DNA of 64,000 nucleotides from Flectonema sp. DT1601 (GCA_964019425.1 OZ025812.1:372001-436000), one strand, 5' to 3'; positions 24,086-37,770 are shown, counted from the stretch's first letter. The notes: generated by a model not told the origin, from the letters alone. Program-made: numbers and translations.

Positions 24086-25063
24086 GAATTCTTTTTCAGG
24101 ATGTCATTCTAAAACAGTAATGTAATCTGCATTTGCATAAGTCATCTGATGATATTCAAGTACAAGTTTTGCAACCGACTACCGAAATTGTTGACGATAG
24201 TTGGTGATGTACAAGTAGATCCTCTTTTGCTTTTTGTCAAAAAGCACCTCGAAGACGGATCTGCTGTTTGCGTGTGCCATTGTTCGCACCTACTCTATGA
24301 AGTGACTCAGTTTCGCGAAGAATTTCTTTGCGAACTTCTGAAGGCAAGCTAACTTCTTTTTGCCAGTCATGGCCGAAACTTTTGTTTGATGCTCAGTTTT
24401 TCAAAAAAATATATGTGGCTTCGTCCTGATAGACTCTGTCTGTATCCTTAACAGATTATTAATTCATCGTTGTGTTAATATGATACAATACAGTTGTATT
24501 TTATATATTGAAGCATTTGAACCCGTTCCGGGAGAGTTTTCCGCACTCCAGGAACGATTCATTTCAGATTCAGGTTTAAGTCCCTTACACTCGCTCGTCT
24601 AGGAGTTGAAAAAAAGGAACATTATAAGGTCAGGAACATAGTTGATCAGCCAGGGGAACATGTAAACATTTTTTATCACTCCCCGGAAATTCTCAACACT
24701 TATTGAGAATAAAAAAGGAGTTCTTATCCGTTCGTACCGTTCGTCAAGAAACTCAAAAGTTAACAGCACGCACGTCTTTCCGGTCATATGCCTTCCTTTG
24801 TCCTCCTTCCGTTGTTATCCTTTTTTTTCCAAGCCACTGCACACGGCCTTGGTGGGATCTTTCACCAAAACCATACCCAGTATCGCAGCATGGGTAGTCA
24901 CCTCGGTTCGGTCCTCGGATGGCATCTTTTCTCCACTCCCAATAAATGGCCTTTGAACAGCTAGTGTCAACGTTAGTAGTTGGGCCGACTATATCTTATT
25001 GCTTCTTCTAGTAGTTGAAAAGTTACGGTAAAGCGCTTTCATACTTAACTCTTTTAAAGAAGC

Positions 25064-25095
<32 letters not shown>

Positions 25096-27334
25096 ATTTT
25101 TTTCATCCACTTCTAAGAGCTTGATAACACGGTATCATTTACATCCATTTCTTAGTGCCTCTTAAAAGTAGTTTGGTACTATAAAAAAAGAAGGCTTTTT
25201 CCAAACGTTTTTTTTTCATCTACGGATTTCTCCCAAAAAAAGATAATAAAGTGACATCATCATAATGGGGTCGTTTAAACACATTATTAATGAAGAAAAC
25301 AATTCACACATAACAAATAATGGAACATTTTTTTTCCTTTTTGAAGTTTATTACTGCCCCCTTCTCTCTCCCCTTTTGATCATTTTTAGTATCTGGAAAA
25401 AGTCGACATCTGTGAATTGATCTGCATCAGCATCCATCAATCTCAGAGGTCGCAGTCATCAGTTCTGGGCTTGACAACCATCATATTCTAACTATAGCAT
25501 TTATGTTTCTTGCTTTACATTTTTTATTATTTATCGGTTATTTTCTTACATTTATCCTCCGGTAATTTCTTTGACAACAATTGGACAAAAGGTAGAAATA
25601 TTATTTTCTAAAATAAAAAAACATTTTTGTTGTACTTTGGGATAGATGTTCAGATCACGATTACCTTTAAACCGGTCAAGGCCTAAGCATTGAGGTATTC
25701 GAGTCTCTAGAACATTAGAATTCCTCGCTGGAGCTAAAAAAGTGATCCTCTCAGGGATTAGGTTCGACATAAAGTCGTAGTATTGGGGACTCACAGGTGG
25801 TTAACCGTTCCACCCTGTTGTGTCTATCTAACCGGTACTCGATGGTATGCCGGACTCGCTAACTAACTTTAAAAAATTATTATCCTTATTAAACTTATTA
25901 AATAACATTTTTTTGGTTTATCTCCATCCCAGACTCTTCTGAATTTCTCCAAAAGAAGAGAACAATCAGAAAGTGTCAACCGACCGACCGAATTATTTTT
26001 TTTTCATTTTACGAAAGTGACTTATTCACCTTTTAAAATACGTCTTGAAGTTAAAATGTGTGTATGCTGGGGGGTCGTTTTATTTCAATGAAGTGAAGGA
26101 CATAACTCTGCATACGTTTTGAAACTCAGTAAAGGTTCGCCAAAAAAAAAAAACTAAATAGAAATATCGAAATTTTTTCATTTTATATTTTGTTTTTTTT
26201 AAACTTTTCCTCGTTTATCTTTTAACTAAGATCAATCGACCGCCGCATTAAAAAAAAGTTATTGTGTGATTGTCGATCACTTTCGTTTTAATCGTTTTTT
26301 TTTTTTTTTGTTGTTATTTCTTTCTTTTTTAAATCAGTTATCAATCTGTCTTTGTGCATGCTATTTTTTTTTTTTTTTTTTTTTTTTTGTGTCCACAATT
26401 GGATTGTCTGAAATAAAAACTAAACTAAACTAAAAACTAAGTTACTGTTGGCATTCATCTGTTGTGACTCTTCCCTTTGGGCATGGCTCAACATGGTTTG
26501 CCTATTTCTACTAATCGATTTGAGATCTGAATTCAGATGGGTTCGGTGATATAAAGTTAATATTCTTTTCAATATCAGGAATCAACTCAAGGAAGATGAT
26601 GTCGTAGAGGATCCAGTGAATCGATTCATATGATAGTACACAAGGCTCCGACACATCTATAGAATACCGTCGGAGTATGAGTGGAAACCTTTTTTATTTT
26701 TTTTATTATTCATCTCCCCATAGAAATTATTGTTCCTTTGAGCTTAAGAATGCAGTATCAAATTACCCCCATAAACATAACTCAGCACCACTCATAAACT
26801 AGTTGGTATCCCCACGTTCACTGATATTTATAAAAGAAATGACTATGTTGACGTGGTCTTTGCTGAGAAGGGCAAACGCAATGAGTAGGACAGGCCTGAC
26901 ACCGCAGTCCCCCTTGCTTTCTTCGTTGGAGGCTGGGTAAGGGGAATAGTCCGAAGAAAGAATTTTTTAATTTTAGCCCGACACCAACCATTGTTTGTTT
27001 GTTGTCCTAAGAATTTTTGCATTTGATTGATTTTTTTAACTTTTATGTTTTGATTTTATAATAAAATTCTTTCTGTTGATGCTTCAGCTTTGAAAAATGT
27101 TGAAGGCAATCGTCTGTAGAGAAGAAATAAAATTAGATTCCATTGATTTTCGTAGTTTTTTGATAAAGCAATCGACGATGTGAGCAATCGACAATATGTT
27201 TATATAATATCAACATCCCAGTTTTTTGAATTAGAACGCCTTCTTCTTATCTCTTGATATAAAGAAGAAGTGGTTAGTTAAATTTGTGTGGTTGTGATCT
27301 CAACATGTTTATGTTTTCTCAGTTATATAAATAA
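24086..27334. other. Non-coding flank between glycosyltransferase copies
   Basis: Mostly the 3' flank of duplication copy 1, then about 580 bp unique to this gap (26631..27212). No gene seen; A/T homopolymers are frequent. The block 24834..25060 is well conserved in copy 2 (30017..30240) although it is non-coding. Confidence 0.6.
27240..27270 (+). promoter_or_regulatory. 5'-leader hairpin, copy 2
   Basis: Same hairpin as at 21803..21833, with stem CTTCTTCTT (27240..27248) pairing AAGAAGAAG (27262..27270). Relative to copy 1 a C-G pair is replaced by T-A on both sides while the loop is unchanged. Confidence 0.55.
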
Positions 27335-29506
27335 ATGCAGTCACCCGGAATGGCTGAAGCAAAAGTTGAGAAGCGGACTTGCATGCAGGGCAGGGCTGCT
27401 CATGCTACTCTGGCCATCTTATTGATGGTACTGATCAACATGCTTGTGAAGGAATCGGGAACATCTATTTCCGTTTTCAGCCCTTCTCATTCTAAATTAC
27501 CGCTTTGTGAAAATAGTGGTTCCATAAAAACGGAGAGTCTCACTTTGTGGACAATGATGGGCGGTGATGAAACCAACAGTGAGATCGAGGCAATGATTAG
27601 TATGCTCCAACGTGCGAATGAAAAACTGGGAAAGCCGTTCTCGCCGTGGGTTTTGCAAGAACCAAAACATCAGATATCACTCTCCGCCAGACAGACTCTG
27701 CTCACTGCAGGGTGGAACATTTGTACTCTGACGAGCAGCTTCGATTCCAAACAGTTAGCACTCCGCGCTCTGTGGAGTATGTATGGAATTGAACGAATTA
27801 TTTATTTAGATGTTCGATCCTTTATCAGTGGTGATATTAGTTCATTGGCTACTGTGCCTATCGAACCTGACAGCAAACTAGCAGCCACTCCACTTTATGA
27901 TGGGAAAGGGTGGACAGATCAGTTCTCAACCTCGACTATGGTTATCAAACCGAGTCGAAAAACTTTCAAAAAGATGAACCGCAAGGCGAGCACCTTTAGC
28001 GGAAGCAGCTTTGATGAATTTATGAACGAGCTGTTTCCGAATTTCAAAGATTGGACAAACCTCAGTTTCCGTTTTGGTACCAGCACGGAGGTCATTGTTG
28101 AAGACCCTGAGTACGTAACTTATAAGATGAAGCGCATCAATGTCTTCTTTTTTAAAACAGCACCTTGGATTGCTTGTGTATGTTCTTATTTTTAAACATA
28201 AATAACGTAAACACCCACCCCACATAAAACTTGAAAACAGACTGAGAGCAACACGTTGATGTCGGTGTGTGACAGTTGGAAGAATGGGACAGACACTTCA
28301 GGACAGGAGTCGAAGTTCAGTCACCTGTTTCAGGGAAAGATAGAGAATCCGGTTCTCAATTTCACACTTCAACATCCGGGAACATTAGCACCTTTCTATG
28401 ACAACTTGGCTGCAGTACGTTCGAAGGTTAGAGGATCACAGCACAAAGAAACAAGGTTTATTTGGACCACTGACAGAAGAAAGGAACGAATTCCTCGTCA
28501 CATTCCTCACAAGAGAGAAGACTTGTTTCCAAATGACGCTGACCTCTCAAAACATTGGACTATTTTATTTGGAGTTCCTTCAGTTGATTCAAAGAAGGGA
28601 GCGTACTTTAGAGACCTTCAGAGAAACTCATTCTTTAAATACGATAAGGTTTGGAACATTCATAAGAGTCCTGACGCGACTGTTCTCGCAAAGTATCTGT
28701 TGGCACATCATCCTTCAACTAATTACACATACTCACCTGAAATTCTGAAGGAAGCTGTTTTGAGTCAAGACATTCTGTTCTTCGATATGAAAGAAGGAAA
28801 CTGGAGTGGAGTAGGACCAAAAGGAATTGATTGCCACATTGGAATGAGTCGGAAGGCGTATGCCTTTTATACATACGCTGCTGACTTTGTCAAAGCGGAT
28901 TACATTTGTAAAGGAGACGATGATGCTTTCTACCGATTGAATATGCTGGCAGTCGAATTGGAATCATTCGCCTACCCAGCGATTTATCACGGACGGTTTC
29001 TTCCATGGTATGGAATCTCTAGAACTTCAGGACTGTTGGTGACGATGAGTTTTGATCTCGTCGACTGGATGAGAGATTCTGTGCTCGCTGAAGATTTCGA
29101 TTTCAAGTTCGAAGATGTGATGGTTGGAAGGTGGTTCTATCTTGCTAACATTCGTACTAATGTTGTGAGAGATTGCAGAGGTCATTGTATTCACAGAATT
29201 GATGCAGTAAACGAATGGACAATTCTTCAAAACATCACAGACTCTTCTATGATTCTTCACGGTATCCTTCCTTACCCGGAGGTATTCGAGGAAATGATGC
29301 AGCGATTCCCAGATACACATCTTCTGCCTCTCAGTATGAAGACACACATTCCAAAAGCACAAGATGGTAACGGAAACTCTCTTCAGTTTCAAGGTCAGTG
29401 TCCAAAACCACCAAGACCCATTACGTACTACAATTGGGGAGGTTGGTGTACTGCGAAAGGTTGTTCCCTTCCACCAAAACCAGACAATCCGATGTTGAGA
29501 AGATAA
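27335..29506 (+). CDS. GT8-GT31 two-domain glycosyltransferase, copy 2
   Basis: A 702-residue paralogue of the protein at 21896, with the same design: N-terminal membrane anchor, GT8-like half with DVR in place of DxD, and GT31-like half with DDD and EDVMVG. Exons 27335..28177 and 28241..29506 join over a 63-nt intron differing from copy 1 at about two bases. It lacks five residues near the N-terminus and one tryptophan in the GT8 half. The second exon differs from copy 1 at only three residues that I count (E/A, K/R, M/L). Either recent duplication or gene conversion explains this; both copies look functional. Confidence 0.75.
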
Positions 29507-32500
29507 GAATTCTTTTTCAGGATGTCATTCTAAAACAGTAATGTAATCTGCATTTGCATAAGTCATCTGATGATATTCGAGTACAAGTTTTGCAACCGAC
29601 TACCGAAATTGTTGACGATAGTTGGTGATGTACAAGTAGATCCTCTTTTGCTTTTTGTCAAAAAGCACCTCGAAGACTGTCTGTATCCTTAACAGATTAT
29701 TAATTCATCGTTATGTTAATATGATACAATACAGTTGTATTTTATAAATTGAAGCAGGAGAGTTTTCCGCACTCCAGGAACGATTCATTTCAGATTCAGG
29801 TTTAAGTCCCTTATTATAAGGTCAGGAACATAGTTGATCAGCCTGGGGAACATGTAAACATTTTTTATCACTCCCCGGAAATTATCACACTTATGATTGA
29901 GACCAGGAGATTTAATTTTAGAAAAAGGGAGTTCTTATTCGTACAATTCGTGGGGACCCAAGCACGCATGTTTTGCCGTTCATAATATTATGTACGTTCT
30001 TATATTTTTTTTTCCCCAAGCCACTGCACACGGCCTTGGTGGATCTTTCACCAAAACCATACCCAGTATCGCAGCATGGGTAGTCACCTCGGTTCGGTCC
30101 TCGGATGGCATCTTTTCTCCACTCCCAATAAATGGCCTTTGAACAGCTAGTGTCAACGTTAGTAGTTGGGCCGACTATATCTTATTGCTTCTTGTTGTAG
30201 TTGAAAAGTTACGGTAAAGCGCTTTCATACTTAAACTCTTTTTAAGAAGTTTTTTTAAAAAAATTATTTCCCCTCTACTTCTAAGTGCTTCTTTAAAATG
30301 AGAAGGCTTTTCCATCTGTCTACCCAAAGATAATATCTCATGTATTAGTTTATTGCCCACGTCCGTCACAAATAGTTGTAAGGCGGTTTCTTTGCGTCAA
30401 TACGTTGAGCAATAACAGACTTTCTCTAACTCCTTCGTGATATAGTATGTTATGTGCTGATTATTGTGTAATCTCTGACACGAGGCGCTAAATGTAACAC
30501 TTTTTGTTACGGGGTTGCATAACAAACAACTTTTGTTGTTAACGTGAAAAGGCAAAGACGACTGTCTCATTTGAACTTCCCTTTGATCTTTTTTCTATTC
30601 CTTACTGATTAATATAATTATTTATGTTGAATTTTATTAATCTTTTTAAGCACGCTTAGGAGGATTAAGGGTGAACCCAAGGCTGTATCATGTTCTAAGT
30701 ACTGTAACCATAAATAACATGGTGTATAAAAAATTTGGAGTATAACAACTTTGGATATAAAAAAGATGGTAGATTCTCGGAAAAAAACTTGGTGGATTTT
30801 TATAAAAAGTATGAAAGTACAATGTAAAATGGTAGTTTTTTGAGTATGAAATTTTTCTGTAGGCAATCACACTATGCACAAATTTTTGAAAAAACGGGAA
30901 CCTTTTGAACCTTGGTTGCTTTCCTCTAGACCTGGCTTGCCCTCCTGAAGTCCGTAGTTGTGAACATGAGTTCATGTTTCTTAATACCGCACCTCATACC
31001 TCGGTAGGGTACTGGCTGTTACAACTATTGGGAAGGGAACTCCTTAGTTGTAGTTGATCCTCGTCTAGACTGCATCACCAGCACTACCAAAGCCGTTTTG
31101 CTTTTAGTAATTTTGACATCTCATTTATTAAGACTGGTGTGCAACCAGCTACCAACAACGTTATTTGTGGATATGTTGTCCTTTTCTGGGCTCTAAATAT
31201 GAACCACGCTTATGTATCTGGAAGCAACCTCAACATTCAAGACATAGTTATCAAGCCCCCACCAGGTTGGTATGCAGAGGTGAATGCACTTCTACAGACG
31301 AGGCAACAATCGTTTCGATTCTGGACCGAGATTAATCCTAACAGCCTTGGTACACAAGACCAGCCTGTAGAACTTTAACCAAATGTCGATAATTTAGTAT
31401 CAGAAAGTGAAAAAAAAAAGTCAAAAAAAAAAATTTTTTTTTTTCCTGGAATCCGAATTTTGCTAAGTGTTTTTTGTGAATAATTGTACTAAAAAAACTT
31501 TGGATTTTATAAAGATGGTGGATTTGGCCATTTTTTGGCGATTTGGAGACTTTTTATACACCATGATATTTATAGTTACAGTATTATTATTATCATTGGC
31601 TTGTAAAATGACGATATGTGTCCTGCTTGGGGAGTAACAATTTTCCCTATTGACTCCCAGCTACGGCAATGGTACCGTGCAGGTATTAAACGTGAGCATT
31701 TATCAACATATAGTATGATTATTGAAAGGCATCACTAACGCGGGTTTGCGGTTTTTTTTTTTTTTTTTCTTCTGGTGCTACTGGGCCCCACGGAAATTGT
31801 TTACTTTACGTTGGCGCCGATGATTTGATTATTATATTTAAATTTACTCCTCCTCCTCTCCCCCCCCTTTTTCCCAGATAAATCTTTTTGTATCGTATCA
31901 AAGGTCCCCCGTGATCTGATCAGTCAAGTACTTGATATTAATTTTGTTTTTAATACCTAAAGTTGTTACTGCTTTTACATTGTCAAAGACCCCATGATCC
32001 GATCATTTTTCTGATACATTAATATTTATTCCTTTCTTACATATTCTTCAAATTCCTCTGATCTTTTTCGTTTTTTATTTGAAGGAATAAAATTATGAAA
32101 GAACACACATGTAGTGGTACTTTTATTACTAAAAGTAAGCTGGATACATGCCTCCTGTCTTGTATTTTGTGGGTAGTCAAAAATTAATAACGCCGCTCTA
32201 ATTATCAAGACACGCAATAGAACGTCTGGCCTTAGCATACCTCGTGGAAGTTTGCTCACCTTAGTTGCTTAGTCTTTTACTTTTTCTTCTTCGCATGCTG
32301 TGTTTGTTGGAATTCAATTCTGTTCAGCCTTTGGTTAGATAAAGTATTGATTGAGAAGACACAGTTAGAATTAATCTTTCTATTCGAGGATAGGTTAAAA
32401 CACGATCTCAGTGATTGGGTGTGGGTCACCCTGGGCTCCCTGTAGTCATCAGTTCTGTAACCTAAAGCATTTATTTTTCTTGCTTTATATTTATTCTTAC

Positions 32501-33827
32501 TGGTGAAAACATCTTATTGTACTTGGAATGGATGTCCCATGATTACATTTCATAACTTTTTTCACCTTTCAAACTTTATTAGAGTTTCCAGTCACTCTTC
32601 TGAATAAATCAATCAAAAAAAAAAAAAAAAAGTGCTTTGCAACTCTGCAAGTGAATTATTACACCTTTAAAAGTTCTTTTGTATAAAATACGATATTGAA
32701 GTTAAAATGTGTGTATGTTTTTGGCATTGTGCATCGTTTTATCTGCCTCCATGAAGCGAAGGCCTCAAATAACTATATGTAACCTGTTTTGTGCTAATCA
32801 ATGAAGGGTTTTAATGTTATAGAAATAATGAAAACCTTTACCTCATATAACTAACTACTCGTAGTGTAGTTGATTCTAAACGAAAAACAAAAAAAACTTA
32901 ATAAAAAATATCGAATTATTTTTCACTTTTTATTTGTTTTAACTCTCCCTCGTTTTATCGTTTTTATAAAAAATGTATCGACAATCCGCATTAAAAACTT
33001 ATTGTGTGATTGTTGATCACTGTTTTTTTTTTTTTTTTTCCCCCTTCTAAAATGCATGTCATTTTTTTTGTCCACAATTGAATTGTTGGAAAGCAAAAAA
33101 CTAAGTTACTAACGGCATGTGTCTGTCCGACCGATGTGCTTCCCTTGGGCATGGCTCAACATGGTTTTCCTATTTCTACTAATTGATTTGAGATCTGAAT
33201 TCAAATGGGTTCGGTGATATAAAGTTAATATTCTTTTCAATATCAGGAATCAACTCAAGGAAGATGATGTCGTAGAGGATCCATTCATAGGAGCTAACTT
33301 TTACTTCGTCCCAAGAACTTACTGATGAAGGCACAGTAGTGAGGGGCCTGAAACTAATTATGTATTGTGGGATAGCAGGATGATGGCAATGTGTTTTTAT
33401 GTTTTCTTATATTTTGATTTAATGCACAAAAACTTCAGAAGTTCTGCCATTCTTTTGGTTTGGTAAAATTCCCTGTTCCCCTTGAACTGCATAATGCTTT
33501 TCTCCTTATCTTTAAAGCTCTCGGCCAGGTTGGGCATTGTATGCCATAATTACAGGCTTTTATCTGGCACATGATGCTGCGTCTAACGTCGACACGGCTT
33601 CCGAACTTCTGCAAGTTCTTGGCGTGACCCCCCTACCCAATGCCTGTATAACCTCTGGCTTACCCAAACGAGGGAATAGGACCATTTGAAACACTCTTTT
33701 TTCTAAAAGGTAAAGCATTCTCTTGATCCTTTGTTCTCATGGATCCCTTGTCTCTGTGCACAAAAAATAATTCGTCGTCTACCCAGCTTTACTAAACCCC
33801 ATTTCCGCCCGCAGCACCTGCAGACCT
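29507..33827. other. Non-coding flank of duplication copy 2
   Basis: No gene supported. It contains duplicated 3' flank sequence, a TIR element at 30702..31581, further unassigned DNA, and from 33290 a stretch that leads into the retroelement island. Confidence 0.55.
30702..31581 (+). mobile_element. Small DNA transposon-like element with TIRs
   Basis: Two 31-bp terminal inverted repeats (30702..30732 and 31551..31581, beginning CTGTAACYATAAATA, two mismatches) bound an 880-bp segment flanked by TA on both sides, as in Tc1/mariner-type insertions. The segment is absent from duplication copy 1. The interior holds one 79-codon open frame (31139..31378) that begins with GTG and resembles no transposase I know, so this is most likely a non-autonomous element. 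Confidence 0.7.
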
Positions 33828-33953
33828 GTCGAATCGAAACAGCCCGGCACAACCCCTACGCAGAAGTAATCTGCACCACAATGTAGATTCTTCTAAGTGA
33901 TCTCAGACTTGTTAACTGCATGTTCATTCAATTAAGTATACTTCTCTTTCCCA
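33828..33953 (+). repeat. Element A left direct repeat
   Basis: This 126-bp copy of the island's short repeat (core CTACGCAGAAGTAATCTGC) differs from the two right-hand copies at about five positions. Confidence 0.85.
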
Positions 33954-34927
33954 TATTTGGTGACACAATCCTCCATTCCCTTTCTATACTTCGTCCTCCT
34001 TCTCGTGCTTGGTGTCGACACCCTGCTCCTGTCACTACCCACTGCGCACAGGTCCCATCTTCGCCCCCAAACTGGATCTCTTGGTTTTGTGTCCGACTCT
34101 GCCACCTGGGCCACATCCTCTGATGTCCCCTCGACGTGTGACGTACTGGGCTACGTGATGTCCCGTCCCGTCTTCTCTAGAGCAACAGACCCAACAACAA
34201 CAACAACAAGCTAGCGTTATCCAGCAAATCACACAACAGCAGAGAGATCAGCAAAAGCAGAATGCCGAAGTGATCCAAAAAATATTACAAGAAATAGCAG
34301 ATCTGAAGAACGGGTTGACTACGGCTCAACAAGTTCCAGTAGTCGGGGGAGCAGCACAGCAACTACCAGCACCGGGGTCGAACGAAGCGATGACACGGGA
34401 GGTGACTGATCCGTCTGCAGGCAGGGATGTAACAAAGTGGGCATCCGTTATGAAGTCAGGAAAGACCGAGGCACTGATCCATGGGATCAGGGAGCGATAT
34501 GTGAACGGTCTGGAGTACAAGGTTGGTGGGGGCCAGCTACTTGGCTTCTTCAGGCAGTTGAAGAACTTCGTTCTCGGTTTGGAGTACGTTGAAGGGTGGG
34601 AGGAGAACCCGCACTTTGTGGAGTTGGGGAACGAGCTGTTGGAGCAACTGCGGATGCAGTATTACTTTTGCAAGGATGGTACGAAGAGATCAGAGTTGGA
34701 GATGATCTTAGAAGTTGCATCGGAGGACCCTCTGGAGAAAGCAAACGCAATAGCGAAGAGAAATAGAAATGCGAAGATGCAACAACCGAAACGGAAAGGG
34801 GAGATCGTTTGTCTCTACGTATCCATCGTCGGGGAACGGGAGAGGGTTCGCGAAGTGACCAGCCGACCGGACCCTGCAAGTAACAACAAAACCAACGTTC
34901 CTAAAACGAAGGTTAGACACGCAAGTA

Positions 34928-36124
34928 TTGGAAACATCCCCATTGCCAAAGTTAAAGTTGAGAAAGCCCGCAAGACTTATGCAGAAGCACTCAAGACAGG
35001 TGTTGAGGAGCAGCCGACTAAAAGCAAGGTTAGGAGGATCGGTAAGTTTAATCGTTCAAGACCTGGACAACATTGTAAAATCCGCAGTCCGAGGATTCCC
35101 CAGCGGAAGGGAGATGAAAATAAGCTCAGTTGGAACAGAAGAGATCGCAGATTCAACGGAAACAATGCCCTCAGAAGGATTAGAAGGAAATGTGGTTGGG
35201 AAGATCCTGTTGGACATGATGGAGGGATGCCCAGAGGGGACGAAGAGGCGGCATGCCGAGGATTCCGTCACATACATGGAGGCGACAGAAAAGCTTCAAG
35301 AAACACTGGAGAAGATGTGGGCCTCAAAGACAACAGCAAGCAGGCGGAATCTGTGGAGAAGATTTCGGGCCTGGGCAAGGGAAAAGGAGAAACCAGCAAA
35401 CGCAAGCTCGGCTGTTCTGTTCGTGATGGCGACAGGTGTGGCAGTGCAAGGGCTTCTCTCTTATGCAAAGAGTCTGTCTGCAGTGATGGGGAGGATCGGA
35501 ATAGAAAACGGACCGCTGTTGAGCTTGGCTGCAGCACTGACGGCAATACCGCTGGAACAGGCAACGCCAATGACAAGTTTCGACCTGGTGGATTGGGCAA
35601 GGGGGCAAGACTTAAAGACCCACTTGGCAATGCTAGTGTGCTGGAAGACTGCATCAAGATGGGGCGAGACCGCAGCGCTCTCAAGGGACCAGTTCATCTC
35701 TGTAAGTCCGTCAGAGATCATTATAGATTGGTTCCGCACGCCGAAGGGAAGGAGGGCAAACCCTTACTCGCCAAGCAGATGGACGGTGATAAAGGGGAAT
35801 CACACAGAAGAGATAAAGATCTTGCTGGATGCGATGGGGGAGTTCAAAAAACTACACCCGTGGGACACGTCAAAATTAGTGAAAACGTTCCAGCAGGACG
35901 GCAGGATGAAAAGATACACCGCCCACTCAATAAAAAGAGGTGCGATAAGTCATCTGTTGGAGGTTCTGGCATCGGACCAAGAGCAGCAAGGACTCACAGA
36001 AGGGCTGATAAGCAGGCTGGCCAAGCATGCAGGAGTGTCGGCCCTTTCAGACACCACGCTGAGGTACGGCGGAAACCCAATGGCGAGGGCGTTAAAGACA
36101 GGGGATGTCACCTGTTTCCTGTAG
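34928..36124 (+). mobile_element. Element A: tyrosine recombinase part
   Basis: An open frame of 398 codons. Its C-terminal half has the tyrosine recombinase layout, with an arginine in SRWGET, the HSIKR block, an HAG block and LRY. In YR retroelements this enzyme integrates a circular DNA intermediate in place of a DDE integrase. The N-terminal half matches the equivalent part of element B at 38540..39237. Confidence 0.8.
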
Positions 36125-36219
36125 TTGATAGATCAAAGAATGCGAGTGAACGGGATGTGATGCGGGGCGTAGCAGCGCAGTTCACGCACAGAGCAAAGAG
36201 CACGCGCATCCCCATAACG

Positions 36220-37760
36220 AAGGAGGAGATATCTTCACCACTACATGTGGCCCCTACACCTAAGATGGATGTTTCAGCTGTAAGGGGGAGGATGTTGCCA
36301 TCGGTCCTGAAGAGGTTTGATAATGTTTGGAACCTCACCTTCTTTCCTAGGGATTCTTCTGTCAATGCACGGCTCTCGAAGAGGGCAACTTCGAAGTTGG
36401 CAGGGAAACATGCAAGAGAATTGGTTGAGTGTGGTATTGCAGTGCCGAGTGATTCTGTACCGCTGTCTCGGAATGTACCATTTACAGTGTATGAGGAGAG
36501 GGAGACGGGGAACAGACAGCGGTTCATCCTCTGGACAAAAGAGCAGAACGAACTGATCTCGTCTGGGGGGTATGAACCATTCGTTCCACTGCAGCACATT
36601 TCTTGTTACCTGGGTGCTGTACATTCGGAGGTGGCATCCTGCAGGGACTTCAAGACTGGATTCTACCAGGTCTGCATACCTGAGGAGTCAACTTCACTCT
36701 TCAGTTTCTCTGATTCAGCTGGGAAGGTTTATTCTTTGACTCGACTTCCGATGGGTCATGTGTGTGCCCCAGAATTGATGAACACCATCGCTGCAGTAGT
36801 TGCTGGTGACCCGCTGTTCGTTAAGAAAGAATTTGCGGAGGAGGAAGTTGGGATTCACTGGTGGATCGATAACATTAGGTTATTTGGTCCCAAGGAGAAG
36901 GTTAAATGCGCAGCTGAGAGGATGGACTCCTTTGCCAGAATGGCAAACATCACATGGAAACCAAGTGATACTGTGGATCTCTCTCCGGAGTATGAGTTCT
37001 TGGGGGTCACCTTTGATCACCATACGGGCAGGGTGAGCTTGGGGACCAAGATTGGGAGAAAAATCAAGAACACCAACCTTGATTCATTGACTGCATCGGA
37101 GTTGGAGTCCTTAGGAGGTCGCCTGTTGCATGCCAGCTCCATTGTTGGAGTTCCACCTGGGAAGTGCTGGTTTAGCTTGAAGTATCTTCGCAGGGTCACA
37201 AATTACTTGAACAAGGGGACCCTACAAGTACAGCAGGTACTAAAATTGCCCCGTTCAGTAAGGAGGGAATTAGAAATGTGGATCGGTGCTGTGCAGAAGG
37301 AGAGAATAATTATGCCTGAGCAGAAAGAGGGGAGGACTGCCGAAGTGTTTGTAGATGCCTCACTGCAGGGATGGGGAGGTGTCATCGTTTGGAAAACAGG
37401 TGAGCTGGAAATTCTTGGTGCGGCATGGCCTGCTGGTGAAGACCGACATATAAATATCCTTGAAGCGGACGCTCTTGGACAGACACTCAAAGGAATTGCA
37501 AAGGCCGACCACCTTTCCATCTGGGTTGACAACACTACAGTTTGTGGTGCTTTTAGGAAGAAGATGTGTGTTCGCTCACACAGTCTCAACAGGTGTTTGA
37601 TAACTGCGATTGAATGCCTTTTAGTTTTGAAATGTTCCTACTCCCTTGCCTGGGTAAGCACGAAGCTAAACCCAGCAGACATTCCTTCTCGAGAGGAAGT
37701 CTCACACGGAACGAGAGCGAAGGTTGAACAAGCGTTGGGGTCGTTCTTTAACTCGCGTGG
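36220..37760 (+). mobile_element. Element A: reverse transcriptase-RNase H part
   Basis: Reverse transcriptase blocks such as DFKTGFYQV and RLPMGHVCAPELMN, then a WIDNIRLFG active-site segment, followed by an RNase H-like region (VFVDASLQGWGGV, ILEADAL, WVDNTT) and the closing LNPADIPSREE found in YR-element RNase H domains. The coding frame runs a little further, into the right repeat. Confidence 0.8.
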
Positions 37761-37770
37761 TGGTGGTGGT

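Larger units (their letters stand above)
21777..26630 (+). repeat. Segmental duplication, copy 1
   Basis: The left copy of a tandem duplication carrying the GT8-GT31 gene. Similarity to copy 2 starts at ACATCCCAG before the gene and continues in patches through the 3' flank to about 26630 (shared GATGATGTCGTAGAGGATCC). The gene and its first kilobase downstream are nearly identical to copy 2; the distal flank has many indels. Confidence 0.85.
27213..33289 (+). repeat. Segmental duplication, copy 2
   Basis: The right copy of the tandem duplication. It is about 1.2 kb longer than copy 1, chiefly because of extra DNA at about 30.36-32.39 kb that includes a TIR element. Similarity resumes at about 32.4 kb and ends at 33289 with the shared GATGATGTCGTAGAGGATCC. 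Confidence 0.85.
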
